Origin: an uncultured Thiodictyon sp.
Lineage (GTDB): Bacteria; Pseudomonadota; Gammaproteobacteria; Chromatiales; Chromatiaceae
Assembly: GCF_903946935.1 (NCBI RefSeq)
Contig: NZ_CAJAXH010000071.1
Span: 1 to 64,000 of the forward strand
Direction: 5' to 3'
DNA: 64,000 nt
The position numbers and the translations under genes were made by a program. Below the pieces are notes generated by a model. The model did not search any database. It was given only the letters and a program-made list of their open reading frames with translations, and was not told where the DNA came from. Position 1 is the first letter of the stretch, and every line of letters starts with the position of its first letter. Below, piece by piece: positions 45,569 through 57,989 of the stretch.

Positions 45569-46818
45569 GGTTGCGCCCCCGCCAGCCGGGCCAACACGGT
45601 TGCCTCGGCCGCGCGCAGCAGCTCGTGCAGATCGGCGCCACGATCGAGCCGCGGGACCTCCTCGCCCGTCACCTCCGGCGGCAGTGCATTGAGTAGGCCG
45701 CCCAATTGCGCCTGCGCCAGCTCGGCCAGTGCGGCCGGGTCGGCATGCAGCGCATCGACCAGCCGGACCAATTCGCCCATCGCATCCTCCCGCCGGGCAA
45801 TCCGGTCGCGGTCCAGGGGCGGGGTCAGGTCCAGGCGGACCTGTTCGATCCAGACCTCGGCCGCGGCCACGTCCTGGGCGGCGGCCCGGATGGCGGCGTC
45901 CAGGGTGCCGGGGCGGTCGGCCTCCAACGCATAGAGCCCGGTGCAGCCGGTGAGCGTCACACGCACGGCATGCAGCAGGTCACCGGCGCCCGCCAAGCGG
46001 GGGGCCAGCGCCTCGCGGAAGGCTGCGCCCACGGACTCCAACCCCTCCATGCCCGTCAGGTCCAGCGTAAGCCGATGCCAGCGCACCAGGTCCAGCGGCA
46101 CGAATTCGGCGGCGATATGCCCCGCCTCCACCCGCACCAGCTCGCAGCCCTTGGTGCCGGTCTCATTCGCATGGCGCCCCTGGAGATTGCCGGGGTAGAG
46201 GATCCGCGGGGTTTCCAGCACCTGCTCGCGGCAATGGACATGGCCCAAGGCCCAGTAGTCGTAGCCCTTGGCGACCAGGGTGTCGACGGTGGTGGGAGCA
46301 TAGGTGTCGTGGCCGGGCCGCCCGCTCAGGCTGGTGTGCAGCAGGCCGATGTTGAAGAGCCCCGGCACGGCCTCCGGATAGCTGGGCACCAGGTCCGCAT
46401 CCTCGGCCCGCTCACGGAAGCTGCGCCCGTGGATCGCCACCCCTAGTGCGTCCAGGCGCTCGGTATGGGCGCCGCGACTCTTAAACACCATCACATTGGG
46501 CGGCAGCGTCAGTTGACGCGAGATGACTCCCTGGGCATCGTGATTGCCCTGGACCATGAAGACCCGGATGCCGGCCCGATCCAATCGGACGAGCTGTTCG
46601 CGAAAAAAGAGCCCGGTGTGGAAGTCCTGCCAATCGCCGTCATAGATGTCTCCGGCGAGCAACACAAAGTCCACCGGTTCAGCCAGGGCCAGGTCGATCA
46701 GTCGCTCCAGTGCGCCGCGGGTGGCGGTGCGCAGACGCTCCAGCGGGGCGCCCGCATAGCGCGTCAAGCCCCGCAAGGGGCTGTCGAGGTGGAGGTCGGC
46801 GGCGTGGATAAAGCGCAT
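45565..46818 (-). CDS. yhaO: YhaO-type DNA exonuclease (Mre11/SbcD-like metallophosphoesterase)
   Basis: 417 residues starting MRFIHAADLHLDSPLRGL; the frame extends to 46908, but the conserved start is here. Metallophosphoesterase motifs: DLHL near 8-11, LAGDIYDG near 52-59, VQGNHDAQG near 88-96, and GLLHTSL then WALGHVHCREQ (GHxH) near 195-205. The C-terminal part is helical and probably binds the ATPase partner. It is coded directly upstream of and overlapping yhaN, so the two gene products likely form one nuclease complex. Confidence 0.92.
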   Translation of the reverse strand: MRFIHAADLHLDSPLRGLTRYAGAPLERLRTATRGALERLIDLALAEPVDFVLLAGDIYDGDWQDFHTGLFFREQLVRLDRAGIRVFMVQGNHDAQGVISRQLTLPPNVMVFKSRGAHTERLDALGVAIHGRSFRERAEDADLVPSYPEAVPGLFNIGLLHTSLSGRPGHDTYAPTTVDTLVAKGYDYWALGHVHCREQVLETPRILYPGNLQGRHANETGTKGCELVRVEAGHIAAEFVPLDLVRWHRLTLDLTGMEGLESVGAAFREALAPRLAGAGDLLHAVRVTLTGCTGLYALEADRPGTLDAAIRAAAQDVAAAEVWIEQVRLDLTPPLDRDRIARREDAMGELVRLVDALHADPAALAELAQAQLGGLLNALPPEVTGEEVPRLDRGADLHELLRAAEATVLARLAGAQP

Positions 46819-46841
46819 GGGTTCAGCCTGAGCACCAGCCC

Positions 46842-48503
46842 CTAATGGCCCGGCTGAGGATAGGTTCGGTCGAGCAGGTCCGGATAGACCGACCGCCAGA
46901 AGCCGCACCGGTGCGCCTGGCCCGCGTCGAACCAGCCGGTCTTATAGGGCTCCAGCCGCAAGACCGCGTCTGCGTCTGCAAAGGGCGTCCACTGCGGGAC
47001 GCCGACCGCCGACGGGGTTCCGGTACGGGCAAAGCTGGTCCAATAGGCCATCATCTGTGCAGCCAGCGCCTGCTGCGATTGAGTCAGCGGGGCGGCGTCG
47101 CGTTTCATGGTATTGGAGAAGCCGGGGAACTGATAGGGCAACTCGGACGAATGCACCGCGCCCATCGCAATCCCCGGGTTGGCCACCACGTCGGGTGGAT
47201 TGGGATCGGCAAACTCGTATTCATAGACAGGGACGTATTGAGCGGCCAGTTGCGCCGTGCGCAGATAGATACAGTGGTTGAGCCCAACCGACGGATTGAA
47301 GTCGGACTGCATGGACCCGAGCTGGGACGCCGCGGACACGCGATTGTCCAATGGATATTGGGCAGCGACGCGCTCGCTGCGCTCGCCATAGGTCTGCGCC
47401 AGGCGTGCGGCGAAATTGTCGCGGGTCGTCAATTGGCCGGCGATCAGCTCATAGGCGACATACAGTCGCTGCTCCTGGGTATTGCCGCCCTGGATCATGG
47501 GCACCCGGACGAACCGGCCGGTGGCCAGCGCCTCGTCCCCTTGCAGTGGCTGCGAGCGGGTCCCGTAGACGGGGGCGAAGGCCAAGAGGTCAGTGCCCGC
47601 CGCCGCGGTCCCGGCCGCAAGCAGGTCGGCCACCGGCTGCTGGCGCAGGCAGGCGAGCACACCATCGCCCGTACAGCCGCGGATCTCAGCCACCCGCCGG
47701 CCGACGCTCTGGGCCGCCACGTCGACGTGACGCAGCCGGTGCGTACAACCGCCGCTCTGGATAATCGCCTTGTGAAACAGTCCCTGGGTCTGTTCCGGCG
47801 CCATCAAGTGCATGCACACGCTGGACGCGCCCGCGGATTCGCCGGCGATGGTGACATTGTCCGGATCGCCCCCAAAGGCCGCAATGTTGCGTTGGACCCA
47901 GCGCAACGCGGCGCGTTGATCCAACAGACCATAGGCCCCGTCGGTGTCGGGATCGAATGCCGGGTGGGGCATGAAACCGAAGACCCCGAGACGGTAGTTC
48001 ATCGACACCACCACCGCGTCACCCGTCTTGGCCAGTGCGCTGAGGTCGTAGAGCCCGCTGGACCCGCCGACGAAGGCGCCGCCGTGAATCCACACGATGA
48101 CGGGCCGTCGACCCGCCGGGACCTGTCCGCCGGGCGCGGGCGTCGTGACGTTGAGATACAGACAGTCCTCGTCGGTACTGTCCTCAGGAATGCCATAGCG
48201 CGCCGCCTGGGGACAGAGCCCGCGATAGCGCGTGGCGTCGAGCACGCCCGACCAGGGCGCGAGCGCCTGCGGCGGCGCCCACCGCCGCTCGCCCACCGGG
48301 GGTGCCGCGAAGGGGATACCCTTGAATTCGCGGACGCCGGCGCCGATGGTCCCCGCCACGGCGCCCGTATCGGTCACGACCACCGACGGGTCCGCCGGGA
48401 CCGCGCCGGGGTCTTGCGCATGCGCACCGAGGATTCCAGTCAACAGCAAACACGCCGCCAAGGCCGTCTGGGCCGCTCGACTTAAACCGGATGGGTCATG
48501 CAT
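46842..48503 (-). CDS. Secreted type-B carboxylesterase
   Basis: 553 residues with a signal peptide (about 1-30, ending AHA) and GGAG upstream of the start. The carboxylesterase/lipase alpha-beta hydrolase fold is shown by FKGIPFAAPPVGERRW and EDCLYLNV near 110-120, and by the oxyanion VIVWIHGGAF. The nucleophile Ser is in TIAGESAGASSVCMH near 220-234, and a likely catalytic His is in GAVHSSELPYQF. It hydrolyses ester bonds outside the cytoplasm; substrates are unknown. It ends 23 bp before yhaO on the same strand. Confidence 0.92.
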   Translation of the reverse strand: MHDPSGLSRAAQTALAACLLLTGILGAHAQDPGAVPADPSVVVTDTGAVAGTIGAGVREFKGIPFAAPPVGERRWAPPQALAPWSGVLDATRYRGLCPQAARYGIPEDSTDEDCLYLNVTTPAPGGQVPAGRRPVIVWIHGGAFVGGSSGLYDLSALAKTGDAVVVSMNYRLGVFGFMPHPAFDPDTDGAYGLLDQRAALRWVQRNIAAFGGDPDNVTIAGESAGASSVCMHLMAPEQTQGLFHKAIIQSGGCTHRLRHVDVAAQSVGRRVAEIRGCTGDGVLACLRQQPVADLLAAGTAAAGTDLLAFAPVYGTRSQPLQGDEALATGRFVRVPMIQGGNTQEQRLYVAYELIAGQLTTRDNFAARLAQTYGERSERVAAQYPLDNRVSAASQLGSMQSDFNPSVGLNHCIYLRTAQLAAQYVPVYEYEFADPNPPDVVANPGIAMGAVHSSELPYQFPGFSNTMKRDAAPLTQSQQALAAQMMAYWTSFARTGTPSAVGVPQWTPFADADAVLRLEPYKTGWFDAGQAHRCGFWRSVYPDLLDRTYPQPGH

Positions 48504-48654
48504 ATCGGGACTCCTGGGGCATCGAAGTTGCCGCCTAGTCTACGCCGACGACAACAGACAATGCCCCTAAGGTCAGCGCGATTGGTAGTGGCGGGTTAAA
48601 AAAGCTGCCCCGCCATGGGCATCCCCGGGTGGACGGTCGTGCCGACCGCCCCCC

Positions 48655-49311
48655 TCACTCCGGTGGCTGCGTGAGCACTGACCCCGGGCCTGCACCCTCG
48701 CCCCAGGTCTCGAGGTGCCAACCCTCGCCGTCGCAATGGAACCAATTGAGCGACCCATTGGGAATCCTGAAATCGCGCGGCGCGCTCAACACCCGGCCGG
48801 TGGCGCGGCGATAGACCACGTCGAGCACACCGCTGTGGCACATCACGGCGACCGTCTGCCCGCGGTGTTGCAGCACCAGCCAGTCGATCCCCGCGGTCAC
48901 GCGCGCGGCGAAGCGGCACAGTGACTCCCCGGTCTCAAAGTCGTATTCGGGATCGCGCGCCAGGTAGTGTAGATAGGCGCCCGGATAGCGCTCGGCCCCC
49001 TGTGCTGCGGTGAGGCCCTGGAAGATGCCGAAATGGCGCTCGCGCAATTGGGGCAGCAACCGCACGGCATGACCTTCGCGGTGCGCCAGCACCTGCGCGG
49101 TCTCGGTCGCCCGGGCCAGGTCGCTGCTGTAGATCGCGTGGAAGCGCTGGTGCGCCAGCTTGAGGGCCAACGCCTGGGCCTGCGCGCCCCCGGCGGCGTT
49201 GAGCGGGATATCGGTATGACCCTGGATGCGCCCTTGCGCATTCCACTCGGTCTCACCGTGGCGGATGATGCAGAGACGCGTCGGGACCGGTTGGGAAGGC
49301 CGCGTGGACAT
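48655..49311 (-). CDS. Histidine phosphatase superfamily protein (phosphoglycerate-mutase-like)
   Basis: 218 residues from MSTRPSQPVPTRLCIIRHGETEWN; the frame extends upstream through a repeat. The phospho-His motif RHGETEWN (near 15-22) leads the fold. YSSDLARATETAQ, the acid-base Glu in ERHFGIFQG and the second His in MCHSGVLDVV follow. This pattern fits GpmB/CobC-type phosphatases, which act on phosphorylated metabolites. It is not clearly a glycolytic mutase. The adjacent hairpin repeat separates it from lysS. Confidence 0.9.
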   Translation of the reverse strand: MSTRPSQPVPTRLCIIRHGETEWNAQGRIQGHTDIPLNAAGGAQAQALALKLAHQRFHAIYSSDLARATETAQVLAHREGHAVRLLPQLRERHFGIFQGLTAAQGAERYPGAYLHYLARDPEYDFETGESLCRFAARVTAGIDWLVLQHRGQTVAVMCHSGVLDVVYRRATGRVLSAPRDFRIPNGSLNWFHCDGEGWHLETWGEGAGPGSVLTQPPE

Positions 49312-49429
49312 GGCGATTTTGGTGGGCAAGTGTAAGGCTTTGCTGGGCGGACGGCTATGACCGCCATGCAGTGTTGCCACCCCCTCCGGCTGAAGCCTCG
49401 ACTGTTGCATGCAGGTCGCGCAGCGACCT

Positions 49430-49497
49430 CGTGGGAGCGGCTTCAGCCGCGACGGGGCGCGGCACTGCCGCGCGTCGCGGCTGAAGCCGCTCCCACG
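49430..49497. repeat. 25-bp perfect hairpin, GTGGGAGCGGCTTCAGCC family
   Basis: Arms 49430-49454 and 49473-49497 are perfectly complementary with an 18-nt loop. A lone half copy of 24 bp occurs at 58548-58571. Repeats with this core are common as REP-like elements in gammaproteobacteria. Here it lies 19 bp after the lysS stop and could act as its 3' barrier. Confidence 0.8.
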
Positions 49498-49515
49498 GTG
49501 GACGATTTGCGGCGA

Positions 49516-51051
49516 CTAATCCTCCGGCCGCATGTGCGGGAAGAGCAGGACATCGCGAATGGAGGGCGAGTCGGTAAAGAGCATCACCAACCGGTCGATG
49601 CCGATGCCCTCCCCCGCCGTGGGCGGCAGGCCATATTCCAGGGCGCGGATGTAGTCGGCGTCATAGAACATGGCCTCGTCATCGCCGGCATCCTTTTGCG
49701 CCACCTGTTCGCGGAAGCGCTCGGCTTGGTCCTCGGCGTCGTTCAGCTCGGAGAAGCCATTGGCGATCTCGCGTCCGCCGATGAAGAACTCGAAGCGGTC
49801 GGTTACCAGCGGGTTCTGGTCATTACGACGCGCCAGCGGTGAGACCTCGGTGGGATATTCGGTGATGAAGGTGGGGGCAATGAGCTGGTGCTCGCCGGTC
49901 TGCTCGAAGATCTCGATATGGATGCGGCCAAGCCCCCAGTCGTCCTTGGGCTTAATCCCTAAGGTCGCGGCGCTGCGGCGAGCGGCGTCCAGGTCGTCGA
50001 TGTCCGCCGGCGTAAACTGCGGGTTGAAGCGCAGGACCGCCTCGCGCACCGTCAGCCGTTCGAAGGGCTGGCCGAAGTCGAAGGCAGTGCCCTGGTAATT
50101 GAAGGTGGTGCTACCGATGACCGTCTCGGCCATGCCGCGCAGCAGGTCTTCGGTGAGATCCATCAGGTCGCGGTAATCGGCATAGGCCTGATAGAACTCC
50201 AGCATGGTGAATTCGGGGTTGTGCCGGGTCGACAGCCCCTCATTGCGGAAGTTGCGGTTGATCTCATAGACCCGCTCGAAACCGCCGACCACCAGCCGCT
50301 TGAGATACAACTCCGGCGCAATCCGCAGATACAGCTTCATGTCGAGCGCGTTGTGATGGGTGACGAAGGGACGCGCAACGGCGCCACCCGGGATCACGTG
50401 CATCATCGGCGTCTCGACCTCAAGGAAGGCACGCTCATTGAGATAGCCGCGGATATAGGCGATGATAGCAATGCGGGTGCGGAAGGTAGCGCGGGTGGAC
50501 TCATTGACGATCAGGTCGACATAGCGCTGGCGGTAGCGGGTCTCCATATCCGCCAGCCCATGCCACTTCTCAGGCAACGGCCGCAGGGCCTTGGTGAGCA
50601 GGCGAATGGATTCGCAACGCACCGACAGCTCGCCGGTCTTGGTCTTGAACAGGGTGCCTTCACAGCCGACGATATCGCCGATGTCGAGCTCGTGCTTATA
50701 GCCGGCATAGGCCACTTCGCCAAGCGCCTCACGGGTCACGAAGAGCTGGATACGCCCGGACATATCCTGCAGGTGCGAAAAACTCGCCTTGCCCATCACC
50801 CGGCGGCTCATCAGCCGACCGGCCACGGCGACCCGCACCGGCGTATCATTCGCGGCCCCGGCCGGCCAATACTCATACTCGGCATGGAGATCAGCGGCCA
50901 GCGCATCGCGCCGAAAATCGTTCGGGAAGGCCTCACCGCTGGCCCGCAACGCGGTGAGCTTCTCGCGCCGCTGGGCGATCAGCTTGTTGTCGTCCTGGCC
51001 GTGCTCCGCCGCGAGCGCCGCGGTTGCCGCTGCGTCAATTTCCTCATGCAT
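49516..51051 (-). CDS. lysS: Lysyl-tRNA synthetase, class II
   Basis: 511 residues from the ATG at 51051, chosen because GGAG lies nine bases upstream; a GTG at 51057 would be too close. The N-terminal helix and OB-fold anticodon domain (about 60-180) are followed by the class II core. Motif 2 is [23 protein letters not shown] and motif 3 is [30 protein letters not shown]. It charges tRNA-Lys in the cytosol. It lies 19 bp after prfB, the classical prfB-lysS pair. Confidence 0.97.
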   Translation of the reverse strand: MHEEIDAAATAALAAEHGQDDNKLIAQRREKLTALRASGEAFPNDFRRDALAADLHAEYEYWPAGAANDTPVRVAVAGRLMSRRVMGKASFSHLQDMSGRIQLFVTREALGEVAYAGYKHELDIGDIVGCEGTLFKTKTGELSVRCESIRLLTKALRPLPEKWHGLADMETRYRQRYVDLIVNESTRATFRTRIAIIAYIRGYLNERAFLEVETPMMHVIPGGAVARPFVTHHNALDMKLYLRIAPELYLKRLVVGGFERVYEINRNFRNEGLSTRHNPEFTMLEFYQAYADYRDLMDLTEDLLRGMAETVIGSTTFNYQGTAFDFGQPFERLTVREAVLRFNPQFTPADIDDLDAARRSAATLGIKPKDDWGLGRIHIEIFEQTGEHQLIAPTFITEYPTEVSPLARRNDQNPLVTDRFEFFIGGREIANGFSELNDAEDQAERFREQVAQKDAGDDEAMFYDADYIRALEYGLPPTAGEGIGIDRLVMLFTDSPSIRDVLLFPHMRPED

Positions 51052-51070
51052 CGCCACTCACTCCGTCCGG

Positions 51071-52169
51071 TTACAGGCCGCTCTTCAGGCTTGCTTCAAT
51101 AAAGGGATCGAGATTGCCATCGAGCACCCCTTGGGTGTTGGCAATCTCCACATTGGTGCGCAGGTCCTTGATCCGGGACTGATCCAGCACATAGGAGCGG
51201 ATCTGGCTACCCCAGCCGATATCGGACTTGCTGTCCTCGACGATCTGCTGGGCGGCGCGCCGCTTCTGCATCTCGAACTCGTAGAGCTTGGCCTTGAGCT
51301 GCTTCATGGCCTGGTCCTTGTTCTTGTGCTGCGAGCGCTCGTTTTGGCACTGGACCACGATGTTGGTCGGGTTGTGGGTGATGCGTACGGCGGACTCGGT
51401 GCGGTTGACGTGCTGGCCGCCGGCCCCGCTTGCCCGGTAGACGTCGATGCGCAGGTCCGCCGGGTTGATCTCCACCTCCACCGTGTCGTCGATCTCCGGG
51501 GAGACGAACACCGACGCAAAGGAGGTGTGACGGCGGTTGCCGGAGTCGAAGGGCGACTTGCGCACCAAACGATGGACGCCGATCTCGGTCCGCAGCCAGC
51601 CGAAGCAATACTCCCCTTGGAAGTGGATGGTGGCGGACTTGATGCCGGCCACCTCGCCCTCGGAAACCTCCAGCAGTTCAGTCTTGAAGCCGCGCCGCTC
51701 GCCCCAACGCAGGTACATACGCAGCAGCATCTCGGCCCAGTCCTGGGCCTCGGTCCCGCCGGAGCCGGCCTGGATGTCGACATAGGCGTTCTTGTCATCC
51801 ATGGGGTTTGAGAACATGCGACGGAACTCAAGGCCAGCCACCCGCACCTCACAGCGGTCCAGGTCGCGGAGCAGGTCGGTCGCGGTCGCCTCGTCGTCTT
51901 CCTCGGCGGCCAGGGCCAACAGGTCATCGGCATCGGTTAGGGCGGCCTCCATGTCGTCCACGGTCAGCACGACCGCCTCCAGGGCTGCGCGCTCCCGGCC
52001 GAGGGTCTGGGCGCGCTCGGGATCGTTCCAGACCTGGGGGTCGGCGAGCTCGCCCAAGACCTCAGTCAGCCGCTCCTGGCGTTCCGCGTAGTCAAAGATA
52101 CCCCCTAAGGGACGCTACGCGCCCCTTCAGGTCATTGATCTGGTGGGCGATCGGGTTGATGTCGAGCAT
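51071..52169 (-). CDS. prfB: Peptide chain release factor 2 with programmed +1 frameshift
   Basis: 365 residues encoded in two frames. The first 25 codons run 52169-52095, ending TAT CTT before an in-frame TGA. The ribosome slips +1 (T at 52094 skipped) and continues from GAC at 52093 to 51071. The site AGGGGGTATCTTTGAC has the internal Shine-Dalgarno-like AGGGGG and slippery CTT-TGA that autoregulate RF2 in most bacteria: low RF2 favours frameshifting. RF2 releases peptides at UGA and [15 protein letters not shown] carries the catalytic GGQ. Simple gene calling would start it wrongly at 52057. Confidence 0.96.
52092..52106 (-). promoter_or_regulatory. prfB programmed frameshift site
   Basis: On the minus strand: AGGGGG, TAT, CTT, TGA, then C. 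The TGA at 52094-52092 is the in-frame stop; shifting +1 gives CTT-GAC. The G-rich stretch pairs with the anti-Shine-Dalgarno just upstream of the slip. Confidence 0.95.
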
Positions 52170-52310
52170 GATTCACTCCGGTGGGTCGAACCGCTAAGTA
52201 TACGTGCAGCGAGTGGTTTCGCGCCACGGAAAGCGCCAACACTAAACCGACAGAGTGCCACGGTCGGCTATACTCAGTCCCATGCCAATCAACCGTATCC
52301 GACCCTAATC

Positions 52311-53027
52311 ATGGCACGCCTACCTCGCTTTGTCCTACCCGGCTTCCCCCAGAACGTGATCCAACGCGGCAACAATCGCCAGCAGATCCTGTTCAAGGAG
52401 GAGGACTACTGGTTTCTGCGGGAGAAGATCGGCACTGCCGCGGCGAAATTTGACTGTAAAATTCACGCCTATGTCTTGATGCCCAACCATTTTCATCTAC
52501 TCCTGACCCCGTTGAGCGAGGACGGCATCGGCAAGATGATGCAGTATGTCGGGCGCTACTATGTCCAGTATTTCAACGAAGGCAACGACCGCACGGGCAC
52601 CCTGTGGGAGGGCCGCTATCGCGCCACCCTGCTCGACCCCGCCGACTGGCTGATCCCGGTCAGCCAGTATGTGGAGAACAACCCGGTGCGCGCCGGACTG
52701 GTCAGCGACCCCGCCGACTACCCCTGGTCCAGTTTCGCGGCCAACGCCAACGGCGCCGAGGACCCCATGGTAACCCCACACGCCGCCTATGAGCGCTTGG
52801 GCCGCAGCCCGAAAACGCGCCAGGCGGCCTACGCCAAGGGGTTCAAGACACCCCTGGACGAGCCCAGATTGACCCGCATCCGCGACGCGACCAACAAGGC
52901 CTGGGTGCTCGGCGATCCCGCCTTCTGCAACCTGGTGGAGGAGCGGTTGAACCGGCGCGCCACCCCCCGGGCACGCGGCGGCGACCGGCGCTCCGCCGCT
53001 TACCGGGAGGCCGCCGGGCGCGCCTGA
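52311..53027 (+). CDS. REP-associated tyrosine transposase (RAYT, Y1_Tnp family)
   Basis: 238 residues starting MARLPRFVLPGFPQNVIQRGNNRQ, typical of RAYT/IS200-like HUH enzymes. The HUH metal motif is PNHFHLLLTPL near 58-68. The catalytic Tyr should lie in the YVGRYYVQYFNE region, and GTLWEGRYRATLLD plus VENNPVRAGLV are family hallmarks. These enzymes are single-copy housekeeping-like transposases thought to move REP hairpins rather than themselves. The many hairpin repeats in this window are plausible substrates, but no flanking pair was found at this gene. Confidence 0.92.
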   Translation: MARLPRFVLPGFPQNVIQRGNNRQQILFKEEDYWFLREKIGTAAAKFDCKIHAYVLMPNHFHLLLTPLSEDGIGKMMQYVGRYYVQYFNEGNDRTGTLWEGRYRATLLDPADWLIPVSQYVENNPVRAGLVSDPADYPWSSFAANANGAEDPMVTPHAAYERLGRSPKTRQAAYAKGFKTPLDEPRLTRIRDATNKAWVLGDPAFCNLVEERLNRRATPRARGGDRRSAAYREAAGRA

Positions 53028-53048
53028 GCGAGCCCGGGGAACCGCGTC

Positions 53049-53624
53049 ATGACACCCGAGGCGATCGCCGCCGTCTTCCACCTCTATGACGTGCCCCTGT
53101 GGCTGGTTACCGCCAGTCACGCCGGCCGCCGGGGCGGTCTGATCGCCACCTCGGCGGTACGCGCGTCCATCGTCGCCGAGTTGCCGCGGATGCTGATCGC
53201 CATCGCCCGGCAGCACCACACCTGGGGCCTCATCGAGGCCAGCGGGCGCTTTGCACTGCATCTGCTGGCGGAGTCCGATCTGGACGCGGTCTGGCGCTTC
53301 GGTCTCCAGAGCGGTCATCAGGTCGAGAAGTTCGCGGACCTGCCGACGCTCAACACGCCCGACGGCAACCCCCGCTACCCCGGTTGCGCGGCCTGGCTCG
53401 ACTGCCGGGTGGAGGAGCGTCTGGAGATCGGCGACCGCAGCGTCTATCTGGCCCAGGTCACCGGGGGCGAGGTGTGCGGCGAGGCACCGGTGCTTGGCGT
53501 CGCGGACCTGCTGCGCGCCGCCCCGCCAGCGCAGCGCGCAACGCTCGATCGACTCTATGCCGTGGATGCCGCCAGCGACGCCGCCGCCATCCGCGCCTGG
53601 CGCCAGGCCAAGGGATCACCGTGA
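53049..53624 (+). CDS. Flavin-reductase-like (FMN-binding split barrel) protein
   Basis: 191 residues. The segment VPLWLVTASHAGRRGGLIATSAVRASI fits the start of the flavin reductase domain, with PRMLIAIARQHHTWGLIEASGRFALHLL following. A C-terminal helical part includes LLRAAPPAQRATLDRLY. Such proteins bind FMN and often reduce it with NAD(P)H. It starts 21 bp after the RAYT gene on the same strand and converges with clpB; partners unknown. Confidence 0.8.
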   Translation: MTPEAIAAVFHLYDVPLWLVTASHAGRRGGLIATSAVRASIVAELPRMLIAIARQHHTWGLIEASGRFALHLLAESDLDAVWRFGLQSGHQVEKFADLPTLNTPDGNPRYPGCAAWLDCRVEERLEIGDRSVYLAQVTGGEVCGEAPVLGVADLLRAAPPAQRATLDRLYAVDAASDAAAIRAWRQAKGSP

Positions 53625-53739
53625 GAGTCGCGCCGGGAGCGCGCTCCAATCCCCCCGCTTTTTTGTGGGGCGGGGTGGGGGAGCGCCCGGCATGAAGCGG
53701 TCGATTACGCGACGGTCGCGATGATCTCGCCGACTAGAC

Positions 53740-56349
<2,610 letters not shown>

Positions 56350-56386
56350 CGACTGTCTCCGGAGCTTTAACCTGAAAAGAATCTCT

Positions 56387-56450
56387 GTCCGCAAATGAAC
56401 GCAAAAAACGCAAAAAAAACGTCCGCAAATCAACGCGAATCAACGCGAAG
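56387..56450. repeat. GCAAATGAACGC-type element upstream of clpB
   Basis: GTCCGCAAATGAACGC starts at 56387 and runs through poly-A-like GCAAAA steps; a second GTCCGCAAATCAACGCG follows at about 56421. AAAGAATCTCT precedes it, as at 15031. Confidence 0.8.
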
Positions 56451-56502
56451 AGACGGCCTGGGCGTCGAGCGTGCCGACTCGACGCTCCAGGCCGGGCGGC
56501 CC

Positions 56503-57546
56503 TTATTTGGGCGTCTCGATCGTGGCCGTCTTCTTTAATTCCTGCACCTTGGCCATGACCTGTTCCTTGGTTTGCACATCCTTCAGATACTGTTCGATCT
56601 TACCCTTGACCTGATCGAATGGCAGGACACCGGCCGCGGTCTTACCCGTCGTCTTGATGATGTGATAGCCAAACTGAGTCTCAACGACACCGCTCACTTC
56701 ACCCGGCTTGAGGGTAAAGGCGACATCCTCGAACGGTTTGACCGTCTGGCCCCGAGCGAGCTCACCCAAATCGCCACCCTGTGGGGCACTGGGGCAACTG
56801 GACTCTTTCTTGGCCAGTTCGGCAAAGTCGGCACCGCCAGTGACCTGCTTAAGGATACCCTCGGCCTTCTCTTTCGCCTTCTGCTTCTCTTCGGGCGTGG
56901 CCTTGGGATCGACCCCGATTAGTATATGGCTGGCATGGATTGATTCAGGCGTCTTGAACTTGTCAAGATTCTCGTCATAGAACTTCTTCGCCTGCTCTTC
57001 GGTGATCGTGATCTTGGAAGAGACCTCCTTCTCGATGTATGAGCTGATCACGACATCGCGCTGCATAAAGTCCTTGAGGTCCTGCTCCGTGATCCCGTTG
57101 GCGACGAGTGCCTTATCAAACTCTTCGGGGCTGGGGAACTGGGCCTTGGCCGCCGCCAGTTGATCCTCGACCTTCTTGTCGAGGTCGGCGGGCGACTCCT
57201 TCTTGGCCGCCTGATACAGCAGTTCCTCAGAGATCATCTGGTTGAGCGCCGCCTCCTCCATCTTCTTTTTCTGGGCGGGGTCTGTGGGGGCCTGCGTGTG
57301 GGACTGACCCAGCAGCGCCTCGGTGGCACGGTCCAGTTCGGCTCGGGTAATCGCCGCGCCGTTGACCGTAACTATGACCTGGGCGGGGTCAGCGGCAGGC
57401 GCCGCCGGCGCGGCGGGTGCGGCAGGCGCCGCGGCAGGGGCCGCAACCGCCTCCTTAGGCGGCGCATCGGCGGCAGCGGCGATGCCTGCGCCGCTCAGGG
57501 TCGCCGTCAAGGCGGTCACTGCAATCAATCCGGTGGTGGAACGCAT
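56503..57546 (-). CDS. Parvulin-type peptidyl-prolyl isomerase (PpiC/SurA-like), exported
   Basis: 347 residues from MRSTTGLIAVTALTATLSG with GGAG upstream (start 57546). The signal peptide ends about residue 26, followed by an Ala/Pro-rich linker. A SurA-N-like helical domain occupies about 60-200. The PPIC domain (about 205-310) is marked by IHASHILIGVD, GGDLGELARGQTVKPFEDVAF and ETQFGYHIIKTT. It assists folding of periplasmic and outer-membrane proteins by cis-trans isomerisation. The in-frame ATG at 57573 is less likely. Confidence 0.92.
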   Translation of the reverse strand: MRSTTGLIAVTALTATLSGAGIAAAADAPPKEAVAAPAAAPAAPAAPAAPAADPAQVIVTVNGAAITRAELDRATEALLGQSHTQAPTDPAQKKKMEEAALNQMISEELLYQAAKKESPADLDKKVEDQLAAAKAQFPSPEEFDKALVANGITEQDLKDFMQRDVVISSYIEKEVSSKITITEEQAKKFYDENLDKFKTPESIHASHILIGVDPKATPEEKQKAKEKAEGILKQVTGGADFAELAKKESSCPSAPQGGDLGELARGQTVKPFEDVAFTLKPGEVSGVVETQFGYHIIKTTGKTAAGVLPFDQVKGKIEQYLKDVQTKEQVMAKVQELKKTATIETPK

Positions 57547-57863
57547 GCGGGAAATCTCCATGGCAAGGGGCATTGGTAAACCATAACTATAACAATCTTA
57601 GATGACCGGGCGAAAGCTGTTTTTTCATTCCCAGTCATCCCCATCGGCGGCGCCAACACGTTGACAGGCTTAGTGGTGTCTGACCAAAGGGTCGCATTGG
57701 CAGACCAGAACCGATCGCACTCGCTCCCGGCGCCAGCCGCTCCGACATTGTTTCGCAGACCGCGCACGACCGCGGCGCCTAAGTCCCCGCGGCAGGCGGC
57801 GAAACCTGCCGCGGGATGCCGGCAGCCGAGGACGGCCGCAACGCAAATCCACGAGCCAGATAA
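57547..57863. other. Gene-free stretch upstream of the PPIase gene
   Basis: About 317 bp with no convincing gene. It should hold the PPIase promoter (AT-rich TTATAGTTATGG near 57583-57594 on the minus strand). It also contains ATTGGCAGACCAGA at 57696-57709, which recurs at 58521-58534. Confidence 0.4.
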
Positions 57864-57962
57864 ATGGCGATGGTTGACAAGAAAACAATCGCGATCCTGG
57901 GTGCCACCGGCGCCCAAGGCGGCGGCTTGGTCCGGGCGATCCTGGACGATCCACACAGACCG
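57864..57962 (+). pseudogene. NmrA-like NAD(P)-binding protein, 5' fragment
   Basis: Encodes MAMVDKKTIAILGATGAQGGGLVRAILDD in total: a Rossmann start with the GATGAQGGG dinucleotide-binding loop as in NmrA-family reductases. Homology ends after about 30 residues, and the frame runs on into the next fragment. Only the 5' end of the gene remains. Confidence 0.65.
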
Positions 57963-57989
57963 ACTGCAAGACTTCCGCAGGAGTCTGCC

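Noticed and set aside
53645-53690. Possible terminator after the flavin-reductase gene
   Set aside because: CCCCGC and GCGGGG could pair, but the T-run lies in the loop instead of after the stem.
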